Source: Cyprinodon diabolis
Taxonomy: Eukaryota; Chordata; Actinopteri; Cyprinodontiformes; Cyprinodontidae
Length of the DNA stretch: 64,000 nt
Assembly (NCBI GenBank): GCA_030533445.1
Contig: JARPUW010000025.1
Location: 248,001-312,000, forward strand
Direction: 5' to 3'
Shown here: in pieces, positions 37,349 to 49,126 of the stretch
How positions within the stretch are numbered: the stretch's first letter is position 1
Layout of the letters: every line of letters starts with the position of its first letter
Program-made: the position numbers and the translations under genes
The notes under the pieces: model-generated
The model's input: the letters and a program-made list of their open reading frames with translations, nothing else
What the model was told of the DNA's origin: nothing
Database searches by the model: none

Positions 37349-40300
37349 TCTAGTGCTGAAAAATAACAATATAAAGTAGATTTGAGCAGATGTTTTTGGT
37401 TCCAAGCTTCAAAACAGAAGTTGAGGCCAAAATGCTCTTTTCACAGTGAGATAATGCCATTTTGGCCTCTGGAGTTGTAACAGACAAACCATTAATGATA
37501 CAGCCATGATCTTTTCTGGCAATCATCTAGAGCTGAAAACTAACAATATAAAGTAGATTTGAGCAGATGTTTTTGGTTACAAGCTTCAAAACAGAAGGTT
37601 GAGGCCAAAACGCTCTTTTCACAGTGAGATAGTTCCATTTTGGCCTCTGGAGTTGTAACAGACAAACCATTAATGATACAGCCATGATCTTTTCTGGCAA
37701 TCATCTAGTGCTGAAAACTAACAATATAAAGTAGATTTGAGCAGATGTTTTTGGTTACAAGCTTCAAAACAGAAGGTTGAGGCCAAAACGCTCTTTTCAC
37801 AGTGAGATAATGCCATTTTGGCCTCTGGAGTTGTAACAGACAAACCATTAATGATACAGCCATGATCTTTTCTGGCAATCATCTAGAGCTGAAAACTAAC
37901 AATATAAAGTAGATTTGAGCAGTTGTTTTTGCTTCCAAGCTTCAAATCAGAAGTTGAGGCCAAAACGCTCATTTCACAGTGAGATAATGCCATTTTGGCC
38001 TCTGGAGTTGTAACAGACAAACCATTAATGATACAGCCATGATCTTTTCTGGCAATCATCTAGAGCTGAAAACTAACAATATAAAGTAGATTTGAGCAGA
38101 TGTTTTTGGTTACAAGCTTCAAAACAGAAGGTTGAGGCCAAAACGCTCTTTTCACAGTGAGATAATGCCATTTTGGCCTCTGGAGTTGTAACAGACAAAC
38201 CATTAATGATACAGCCATGATCTTTTCTGGCAATCATCTAGAGCTGAAAACTAACAATATAAAGTAGATTTGAGCAGATGTTTTTGGTTCCAAGCTTCAA
38301 AACAGAAGTTGAGGCCAAAACGCTCTTTTCACAGTGAGATAATGCCATTTTGGCCTCTGGAGTTGTAACAGACAAACCATTAATGATACAGCCATGATCT
38401 TTTCTGGAAATCATCTAGAGCTGAAAACTAACAATATAAAGTAGATTTGAGCAGATGTTTTTGGTTACAAGCTTCAAAACAGAAGGTTGAGGCCAAAACG
38501 CTCTTTTCACAGTGAGATAATGCCATTTTGGCCTCTGGAGTTGTAACAGACAAACCATTAATGATACAGCCATGATCTTTTCTGGCAATCATCTAGAGTT
38601 GAAAACTAACAATATAAAGTAGATTTGAGCAGATGTTTATGGTTTCAAGCTTCAAAACAGAAGTTGAGGCCAAAACGCTCATTTCACAGTGAGATAATGC
38701 CATTTTGGCCTCTGGAGTTGTAACAGACAAACCATTAATGATACAGCCATGATCTTTTCTGGCAATCATCTAGAGCTGAAAACTAACAATATAAAGTAGA
38801 TTTGAGCAGATGTTTTTGCTTCCAAGCTTCAAATCAGAAGTTGAGGCCAAAACGCTCTTTTCACAGTGAGATAATGCCATTTTGGCCTCTGGAGTTGTAA
38901 CAGACAAACCATTAATGATACAGCCATGATCTTTTCTGGCAATCATCTAGAGCTGAAAACGAACAATATAAAGTAGATTTGAGCAGATGTTTTTGGTTAC
39001 AAGCTTCAAAACAGAAGGTTGAGGCCAAAACGCTCTTTTCACAGTGAGATAATGCCATTTTGGCCTCTGGAGTTGTAACAGACAAACCATTAATGATACA
39101 GCCATGATCTTTTCTGGCAATCATCTAGTGCTGAAAACTAACAATATAAAGTAGATTTGAGCAGATGTTTTTGGTTCCAAGCTTCAAAACAGAAGTTGAG
39201 GCCAAAACGCTCTTTTCACAGTGAGATAATGCCATTTTGGCCTCTGGAGTTGTAACAGACAAACCATTAATGATACAGCCATGATCTTTTCTGGCAATCA
39301 TCTAGTGCTGAAAAATAACAATATAAAGTAGATTTGAGCAGATGTTTTTGGTTCCAAGCTTCAAAACAGAAGTTGAGGCCAAAATGCTCTTTTCACAGTG
39401 AGATAATGCCATTTTGGCCTCTGGAGTTGTAACAGACAAACCATTAATGATACAGCCATGATCTTTTCTGGCAATCATCTAGAGCTGAAAACTAACAATA
39501 TAAAGTAGATTTGAGCAGATGTTTTTGGTTACAAGCTTCAAAACAGAAGGTTGAGGCCAAAACGCTCTTTTCACAGTGAGATAGTTCCATTTTGGCCTCT
39601 GGAGTTGTAACAGACAAACCATTAATGATACAGCCATGATCTTTTCTGGCAATCATCTAGTGCTGAAAACTAACAATATAAAGTAGATTTGAGCAGATGT
39701 TTTTGGTTACAAGCTTCAAAACAGAAGGTTGAGGCCAAAACGCTCTTTTCACAGTGAGATAATGCCATTTTGGCCTCTGGAGTTGTAACAGACAAACCAT
39801 TAATGATACAGCCATGATCTTTTCTGGCAATCATCTAGAGCTGAAAACTAACAATATAAAGTAGATTTGAGCAGTTGTTTTTGCTTCCAAGCTTCAAATC
39901 AGAAGTTGAGGCCAAAACGCTCATTTCACAGTGAGATAATGCCATTTTGGCCTCTGGAGTTGTAACAGACAAACCATTAATGATACAGCCATGATCTTTT
40001 CTGGCAATCATCTAGAGCTGAAAACTAACAATATAAAGTAGATTTGAGCAGATGTTTTTGGTTACAAGCTTCAAAACAGAAGGTTGAGGCCAAAACGCTC
40101 TTTTCACAGTGAGATAATGCCATTTTGGCCTCTGGAGTTGTAACAGACAAACCATTAATGATACAGCCATGATCTTTTCTGGCAATCATCTAGAGCTGAA
40201 AACTAACAATATAAAGTAGATTTGAGCAGATGTTTTTGGTTCCAAGCTTCAAAACAGAAGTTGAGGCCAAAACGCTCTTTTCACAGTGAGATAATGCCAT

Positions 40301-41076
40301 TTTGGCCTCTGGAGTTGTAACAGACAAACCATTAATGATACAGCCATGATCTTTTCTGGAAATCATCTAGAGCTGAAAACTAACAATATAAAGTAGATTT
40401 GAGCAGATGTTTTTGGTTACAAGCTTCAAAACAGAAGGTTGAGGCCAAAACGCTCTTTTCACAGTGAGATAATGCCATTTTGGCCTCTGGAGTTGTAACA
40501 GACAAACCATTAATGATACAGCCATGATCTTTTCTGGCAATCATCTAGAGTTGAAAACTAACAATATAAAGTAGATTTGAGCAGATGTTTATGGTTTCAA
40601 GCTTCAAAACAGAAGTTGAGGCCAAAACGCTCATTTCACAGTGAGATAATGCCATTTTGGCCTCTGGAGTTGTAACAGACAAACCATTAATGATACAGCC
40701 ATGATCTTTTCTGGCAATCATCTAGAGCTGAAAACTAACAATATAAAGTAGATTTGAGCAGATGTTTTTGCTTCCAAGCTTCAAATCAGAAGTTGAGGCC
40801 AAAACGCTCTTTTCACAGTGAGATAATGCCATTTTGGCCTCTGGAGTTGTAACAGACAAACCATTAATGATACAGCCATGATCTTTTCTGGCAATCATCT
40901 AGAGCTGAAAACGAACAATATAAAGTAGATTTGAGCAGATGTTTTTGGTTACAAGCTTCAAAACAGAAGGTTGAGGCCAAAACGCTCTTTTCACAGTGAG
41001 ATAATGCCATTTTGGCCTCTGGAGTTGTAACAGACAAACCATTAATGATACAGCCATGATCTTTTCTGGCAATCAT
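37349..41076 (+). repeat. 1952-bp 11-mer HOR, two copies
   Basis: Copies begin at 37349 and 39301. Both carry AAAAATAAC, AAAATGCTC, GATAGTTCC, GAGCAGTTG (37920, 39872), GGAAATC (38407, 40359), CTAGAGTTG with TTTATGGTTTC (38637, 40589), and a CGAAC unit. The two agree for about ten units and part at the last one: 39125 onward has CTAGTGCTG/GGTTCC, while 41077 onward has CTAGAGCTG/GCTTCC. The same marker set returns at 45511 and, in part, at 49127. Confidence 0.85.
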
Positions 41077-44000
41077 CTAGAGCTGAAAACTAACAATATA
41101 AAGTAGATTTGAGCAGATGTTTTTGCTTCCAAGCTTCAAATCAGAAGTTGAGGCCAAAACGCTCTTTTCACAGTGAGATAATGCCATTTTGGCCTCTGGA
41201 GTTGTAACAGACAAACCATTAATGATACAGCCATGATCTTTTCTGGCAATCATCTAGAGCTGAAAACTAACAATATAAAGTAGATTTGAGCAGATGTTTT
41301 TGGTTACAAGCTTCAAAACAGAAGGTTGAGGCCAAAACGCTCTTTTCACAGTGAGATAATGCCATTTTGGCCTCTGGAGTTGTAACAGACAAACCATTAA
41401 TGATACAGCCATGATCTTTTCTGGCAATCATCTAGAGCTGAAAACTAACAATATAAAGTAGATTTGAGCAGATGTTTTTGGTTACAAGCTTCAAAACAGA
41501 AGGTTGAGGCCAAAACGCTCTTTTCACAGTGAGATAATGCCATTTTGGCCTCTGGAGTTGTAACAGACAAACCATTAATGATACAGCCATGATCTTTTCT
41601 GGCAATCATCTAGAGCTGAAAACTAACAATATAAAGTAGATTTGAGCAGATGTTTATGGTTCCAAGCTTCAAAACAGAAGTTGAGGCCAAAACGCTCTTT
41701 TCACAGTGAGATAATGCCATTTTGGCCTCTGGAGTTGTAACAGACAAACCATTAATGATACAGCCATGATCTTTTCTGGCAATCATATAGAGCTGAAAAC
41801 TAACAATATAAAGTAGATTTGAGCAGATGTTTTTGGTTACAAGCTTCAAAACAGAAGGTTGAGGCCAAAACGCTCTTTTCACAGTGAGATAATGCCATTT
41901 TGGCCTCTGGAGTTGTAACAGACAAACCATTAATGATACAGCCATGATCTTTTCTGGCAATCATCTAGAGCTGAAAACTAACAATATAAAGTAGATTTGA
42001 GCAGATGTTTATGGTTCCAAGCTTCAAAACAGAAGTTGAGGCCAAAACGCTCAGTTCACAGTGAGATAATGCCATTTTGGCCTCTGGAGTTGTAACAGAC
42101 AAACCATTAATGATACAGCCATGATCTTTTCTGGCAATCATCTAGAGCTGAAAACTAACAATATAAAGTAGATATGAGCAGATGTTTTTGGTTCCAAGCT
42201 TCAAAACAGAAGTTGAGGCCAAAACGCTCTTTTCACAGTGAGATAATGCCATTTTGGCCTCTGGAGTTGTAACAGACAAACCATTAATGATACAGCCATG
42301 ATCTTTTCTGGCAATCATCTAGTGCTGAAAACTAACAATATAAAGTAGATTTGAGCAGATGTTTTTGGTTCCAAGCTTCAAAACAGAAGTTGAGGCCAAA
42401 ACGCTCTTTTCACAGTGAGATAATGCCATTTTGGCCTCTGGAGTTGTAACAGACAAACCATTAATGATACAGCCATGATCTTTGCTGGCAATCATCTAGA
42501 GCTGAAAATGAACAATATAAAGTAGATTTGAGCAGATGTTTTTGGTTACAAGCTTCAAAACAGAAGGTTGAGGCCAAAACGCTCTTTTCACAGTGAGATA
42601 ATGCCATTTTGGCCTCTGGAGTTGTAACAGACAAACCATTAATGATACAGCCATGATCTTTTCTGGCAATCATCTAGAGCTGAAAACTAACAATATAAAG
42701 TAGATTTGAGCAGATGTTTTTGCTTCCAAGCTTCAAATCAGAAGTTGAGGCCAAAACGCTCATTTCACAGTGAGATAATGCCATTTTGGCCTCTGGAGTT
42801 GTAACAGACAAACCATTAATGATACAGCCATGATCTTTTCTGGCAATCATCTAGAGCTGAAAACTAACAATATAAAGTAGATTTGAGCAGATGTTTTTGG
42901 TTACAAGCTTCAAAACAGAAGGTTGAGGCCAAAACGCTCTTTTCACAGTGAGATAATGCCATTTTGGCCTCTGGAGTTGTAACAGACAAACCATTAATGA
43001 TACAGCCATGATCTTTTCTGGCAATCATCTAGAGTTGAAAACTAACAATATAAAGTAGATTTGAGCAGATGTTTATGGTTCCAAGCTTCAAAACAGAAGT
43101 TGAGGCCAAAACGCTCATTTCACAGTGAGATAATGCCATTTTGGCCTCTGGAGTTGTAACAGACAAACCATTAATGATACAGCCATGATCTTTTCTGGCA
43201 ATCATCTAGAGCTGAAAACTAACAATATAAAGTAGATTTGAGCAGATGTTTTTGCTTCCAAGCTTCAAATCAGAAGTTGAGGCCAAAACGCTCATTTCAC
43301 AGTGAGATAATGCCATTTTGGCCTCTGGAGTTGTAACAGACAAACCATTAATGATACAGCCATGATCTTTTCTGGCAATCATCTAGAGCTGAAAACTAAC
43401 AATATAAAGTAGATTTGAGCAGATGTTTTTGGTTACAAGCTTCAAAACAGAAGGTTGAGGCCAAAACGCTCTTTTCACAGTGAGATAATGCCATTTTGGC
43501 CTCTGGAGTTGTAACAGACAAACCATTAATGATACAGCCATGATCTTTTCTGGCAATCATCTAGTGCTGAAAACTAACAATATAAAGTAGATTTGAGCAG
43601 ATGTTTTTGGTTCCAAGCTTCAAATCAGAAGTTGAGGCCAAAACGCTCTTTTCACAGTGAGATAATGCCATTTTGGCCTCTGGAGTTGTAACAGACAAAC
43701 CATTAATGATACAGCCATGATATTTTCTGGCAATCATCTAGAGCTGAAAACTAACAATATAAAGTAGATTTGAGCAGATGTTTTTGGTTCCAAGCTTCAA
43801 AACAGAAGTTGAGGCCAAAACGCTCTTTTCACAGTGAGATAATGCCATTTTGGCCTCTGGAGTTGTAACAGACAAACCATTAATGATACAGCCATGATCT
43901 TTTCTGGCAATCATCTAGTGCTGAAAACTAACAATATAAAGTAGATTTGAGCAGATGTTTTTGGTTCCAAGCTTCAAAACAGAAGTTGAGGCCAAAACGC

Positions 44001-45510
44001 TCTTTTCACAGTGAGATAATGCCATTTTGGCCTCTGGAGTTGTAACAGACAAACCATTAATGATACAGCCATGATCTTTGCTGGCAATCATCTAGAGCTG
44101 AAAACGAACAATATAAAGTAGATTTGAGCAGATGTTTTTGGTTACAAGCTTCAAAACAGAAGGTTGAGGCCAAAACGCTCTTTTCACAGTGAGATAATGC
44201 CATTTTGGCCTCTGGAGTTGTAACAGACAAACCATTAATGATACAGCCATGATCTTTTCTGGCAATCATCTAGAGCTGAAAACTAACAATATAAAGTAGA
44301 TTTGAGCAGATGTTTTTGCTTCCAAGCTTCAAATCAGAAGTTGAGGCCAAAACGCTCATTTCACAGTGAGATAATGCCATTTTGGCCTCTGGAGTTGTAA
44401 CAGACAAACCATTAATGATACAGCCATGATCTTTTCTGGCAATCATCTAGAGCTGAAAACTAACAATATAAAGTAGATTTGAGCAGATGTTTTTGGTAAC
44501 AAGCTTCAAAACAGAAGGTTGAGGCCAAAACGCTCTTTTCACAGTGAGATAATGCCATTTTGGCCTCTGGAGTTGTAACAGACAAACCATTAATGATACA
44601 GCCATGATCTTTTCTGGCAATCATCTAGAGCTGAAAACTAACAATATAAAGTAGATTTGAGCAGATGTTTTTGCTTCCAAGCTTCAAATCAGAAGTTGAG
44701 GCCAAAACGCTCATTTCACAGTGAGATAATGCCATTTTGGCCTCTGGAGTTGTAACAGACAAACCATTAATGATACAGCCATGATCTTTTCTGGCAATCA
44801 TCTAGAGCTGAAAACTAACAATATAAAGTAGATTTGAGCAGATGTTTTTGGTAACAAGCTTCAAAACAGAAGGTTGAGGCCAAAACGCTCTTTTCACAGT
44901 GAGATAATGCCATTTTGGCCTCTGGAGTTGTAACAGACAAACCATTAATGATACAGCCATGATCTTTTCTGGCAATCATCTAGAGCTGAAAACTAACAAT
45001 ATAAAGTAGATTTGAGCAGATGTTTTGGGTTCCAAGCTTCAAAACAGAAGTTGAGGCCAAAACGCTCTTTTCACAGTGAGATAATGCCATTTTGGCCTCT
45101 GGAGTTGTAACAGACAAACCATTAATGATACAGCCATGATCTTTTCTGGCAATCATCTAGAGCTGAAAACTAACAATATAAAGTAGATTTGAGCAGATGT
45201 TTTTGGTAACAAGCTTCAAAACAGAAGGTTGAGGCCAAAACGCTCTTTTCACAGTGAGATAATGCCATTTTGGCCTCTGGAGTTGTAACAGACAAACCAT
45301 TAATGATACAGCCATGATCTTTTCTGGCAATCATCTAGAGCTGAAAACTAACAATATAAAGTAGATTTGAGCAGATGTTTTTGGTTCCAAGCTTCAAAAC
45401 AGAAGTTGAGGCCAAAACGCTCTTTTCACAGTGAGATAATGCCATTTTGGCCTCTGGAGTTGTAACAGACAAACCATTAATGATACAGCCATGATCTTTT
45501 CTGGCAATCA
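41077..45510 (+). repeat. Founder-like block of the 41-56 kb HOR family
   Basis: Ordered markers: CATATAG (41786), CTCAGTTCAC (42050), GATATGAGC (42172), CTTTGCTGG with AAAATGAAC (42482-42508), CTAGAGTTG/TTTATGG (43034), GATATTTTC (43720), CTTTGCTGG with AAAACGAAC (44078-44105), GGTAAC (44496, 44850, 45206), and GTTTTGGGTTCC (45022). The order is reused, in pieces, downstream at offsets 6210, 9403 and 11354. Confidence 0.83.
41610..41960 (-). other. Minus-strand open frame of 116 codons, made by a lost stop; not a gene
   Basis: The longest type of open frame in the window, found four times (also 47820-48170, 51013-51363, 52964-53314). It spans two monomers because CATCTAG became CATATAG near 41786, turning an in-frame reverse-strand TAG into TAT. 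It otherwise reads through ordinary satellite, in a different frame on each side of the 178-bp unit. It has no recognised domain. The four copies are HOR copies of one mutation. Confidence 0.85.
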
Positions 45511-48500
45511 TCTAGTGCTGAAAAATAACAATATAAAGTAGATTTGAGCAGATGTTTTTGGTTCCAAGCTTCAAAACAGAAGTTGAGGCCAAAATGCTCT
45601 TTTCACAGTGAGATAATGCCATTTTGGCCTTTGGAGTTGTAACAGACAAACCATTAATGATACAGCCATGATCTTTTCTGGCAATCATCTAGAGCTGAAA
45701 ACTAACAATATAAAGTAGATTTGAGCAGATGTTTTTGGTTACAAGCTTCAAAACAGAAGGTTGAGGCCAAAACGCTCTTTTCACAGTGAGATAGTTCCAT
45801 TTTGGCCTCTGGAGTTGTAACAGACAAACCATTAATGATACAGCCATGATCTTTTCTGGCAATCATCTAGTGCTGAAAACTAACAATATAAAGTAGATTT
45901 GAGCAGATGTTTTTGGTTACAAGCTTCAAAACAGAAGGTTGAGGCCAAAACGCTCTTTTCACAGTGAGATAATGCCATTTTGGCCTCTGGAGTTGTAACA
46001 GACAAACCATTAATGATACAGCCATGATCTTTTCTGGCAATCATCTAGAGCTGAAAACTAACAATATAAAGTAGATTTGAGCAGTTGTTTTTGCTTCCAA
46101 GCTTCAAATCAGAAGTTGAGGCCAAAACGCTCATTTCACAGTGAGATAATGCCATTTTGGCCTCTGGAGTTGTAACAGACAAACCATTAATGATACAGCC
46201 ATGATCTTTTCTGGCAATCATCTAGAGCTGAAAACTAACAATATAAAGTAGATTTGAGCAGATGTTTTTGGTTACAAGCTTCAAAACAGAAGGTTGAGGC
46301 CAAAACGCTCTTTTCACAGTGAGATAATGCCATTTTGGCCTCTGGAGTTGTAACAGACAAACCATTAATGATACAGCCATGATCTTTTCTGGCAATCATC
46401 TAGAGCTGAAAACTAACAATATAAAGTAGATTTGAGCAGATGTTTTTGGTTCCAAGCTTCAAAACAGAAGTTGAGGCCAAAACGCTCTTTTCACAGTGAG
46501 ATAATGCCATTTTGGCCTCTGGAGTTGTAACAGACAAACCATTAATGATACAGCCATGATCTTTTCTGGAAATCATCTAGAGCTGAAAACTAACAATATA
46601 AAGTAGATTTGAGCAGATGTTTTTGGTTACAAGCTTCAAAACAGAAGGTTGAGGCCAAAACGCTCTTTTCACAGTGAGATAATGCCATTTTGGCCTCTGG
46701 AGTTGTAACAGACAAACCATTAATGATACAGCCATGATCTTTTCTGGCAATCATCTAGAGTTGAAAACTAACAATATAAAGTAGATTTGAGCAGATGTTT
46801 ATGGTTTCAAGCTTCAAAACAGAAGTTGAGGCCAAAACGCTCATTTCACAGTGAGATAATGCCATTTTGGCCTCTGGAGTTGTAACAGACAAACCATTAA
46901 TGATACAGCCATGATCTTTTCTGGCAATCATCTAGAGCTGAAAACTAACAATATAAAGTAGATTTGAGCAGATGTTTTTGCTTCCAAGCTTCAAATCAGA
47001 AGTTGAGGCCAAAACGCTCTTTTCACAGTGAGATAATGCCATTTTGGCCTCTGGAGTTGTAACAGACAAACCATTAATGATACAGCCATGATCTTTTCTG
47101 GCAATCATCTAGAGCTGAAAACGAACAATATAAAGTAGATTTGAGCAGATGTTTTTGGTTACAAGCTTCAAAACAGAAGGTTGAGGCCAAAACGCTCTTT
47201 TCACAGTGAGATAATGCCATTTTGGCCTCTGGAGTTGTAACAGACAAACCATTAATGATACAGCCATGATCTTTTCTGGCAATCATCTAGAGCTGAAAAC
47301 TAACAATATAAAGTAGATTTGAGCAGATGTTTTTGCTTCCAAGCTTCAAATCAGAAGTTGAGGCCAAAACGCTCTTTTCACAGTGAGATAATGCCATTTT
47401 GGCCTCTGGAGTTGTAACAGACAAACCATTAATGATACAGCCATGATCTTTTCTGGCAATCATCTAGAGCTGAAAACTAACAATATAAAGTAGATTTGAG
47501 CAGATGTTTTTGGTTACAAGCTTCAAAACAGAAGGTTGAGGCCAAAACGCTCTTTTCACAGTGAGATAATGCCATTTTGGCCTCTGGAGTTGTAACAGAC
47601 AAACCATTAATGATACAGCCATGATCTTTTCTGGCAATCATCTAGAGCTGAAAACTAACAATATAAAGTAGATTTGAGCAGATGTTTTTGGTTACAAGCT
47701 TCAAAACAGAAGGTTGAGGCCAAAACGCTCTTTTCACAGTGAGATAATGCCATTTTGGCCTCTGGAGTTGTAACAGACAAACCATTAATGATACAGCCAT
47801 GATCTTTTCTGGCAATCATCTAGAGCTGAAAACTAACAATATAAAGTAGATTTGAGCAGATGTTTATGGTTCCAAGCTTCAAAACAGAAGTTGAGGCCAA
47901 AACGCTCTTTTCACAGTGAGATAATGCCATTTTGGCCTCTGGAGTTGTAACAGACAAACCATTAATGATACAGCCATGATCTTTTCTGGCAATCATATAG
48001 AGCTGAAAACTAACAATATAAAGTAGATTTGAGCAGATGTTTTTGGTTACAAGCTTCAAAACAGAAGGTTGAGGCCAAAACGCTCTTTTCACAGTGAGAT
48101 AATGCCATTTTGGCCTCTGGAGTTGTAACAGACAAACCATTAATGATACAGCCATGATCTTTTCTGGCAATCATCTAGAGCTGAAAACTAACAATATAAA
48201 GTAGATTTGAGCAGATGTTTATGGTTCCAAGCTTCAAAACAGAAGTTGAGGCCAAAACGCTCAGTTCACAGTGAGATAATGCCATTTTGGCCTCTGGAGT
48301 TGTAACAGACAAACCATTAATGATACAGCCATGATCTTTTCTGGCAATCATCTAGAGCTGAAAACTAACAATATAAAGTAGATATGAGCAGATGTTTTTG
48401 GTTCCAAGCTTCAAAACAGAAGTTGAGGCCAAAACGCTCTTTTCACAGTGAGATAATGCCATTTTGGCCTCTGGAGTTGTAACAGACAAACCATTAATGA

Positions 48501-49068
48501 TACAGCCATGATCTTTTCTGGCAATCATCTAGTGCTGAAAACTAACAATATAAAGTAGATTTGAGCAGATGTTTTTGGTTCCAAGCTTCAAAACAGAAGT
48601 TGAGGCCAAAACGCTCTTTTCACAGTGAGATAATGCCATTTTGGCCTCTGGAGTTGTAACAGACAAACCATTAATGATACAGCCATGATCTTTGCTGGCA
48701 ATCATCTAGAGCTGAAAATGAACAATATAAAGTAGATTTGAGCAGATGTTTTTGGTTACAAGCTTCAAAACAGAAGGTTGAGGCCAAAACGCTCTTTTCA
48801 CAGTGAGATAATGCCATTTTGGCCTCTGGAGTTGTAACAGACAAACCATTAATGATACAGCCATGATCTTTTCTGGCAATCATCTAGAGCTGAAAACTAA
48901 CAATATAAAGTAGATTTGAGCAGATGTTTTTGCTTCCAAGCTTCAAATCAGAAGTTGAGGCCAAAACGCTCATTTCACAGTGAGATAATGCCATTTTGGC
49001 CTCTGGAGTTGTAACAGACAAACCATTAATGATACAGCCATGATCTTTTCTGGCAATCATCTAGAGCT
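45511..49068 (+). repeat. 6210-bp-offset copy of 39301-42858
   Basis: AAAAATAAC, AAAATGCTC, GATAGTTCC (45791), GAGCAGTTG (46082), GGAAATC (46569), CTAGAGTTG (46760), CATATAG (47996), CTCAGTTCAC (48260) and CTTTGCTGG (48692) all lie 6210 bp after their partners. A private CCTTTGGAG occurs near 45630. The match stops at about 49070, inside a monomer. Confidence 0.85.
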
Positions 49069-49126
49069 GAAAACGAACAATATAAAGTAGATTTGAGCAG
49101 ATGTTTTGGTTACAAGCTTCAAAACA
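48951..49126 (+). repeat. Chimeric 176-bp monomer at a block junction
   Basis: The unit starts like its 42741 counterpart (CTCATTT) but from about 49073 carries AAAACGAAC and then a four-T tract, ATGTTTTGGTTAC. That pair is otherwise seen only in the 28-35 kb HOR (near 28703, 30122, 33312, 34732). The next unit (49127) belongs to the GAGCAGTTG register. A foreign patch sits exactly at the join of two large copies. Confidence 0.75.
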
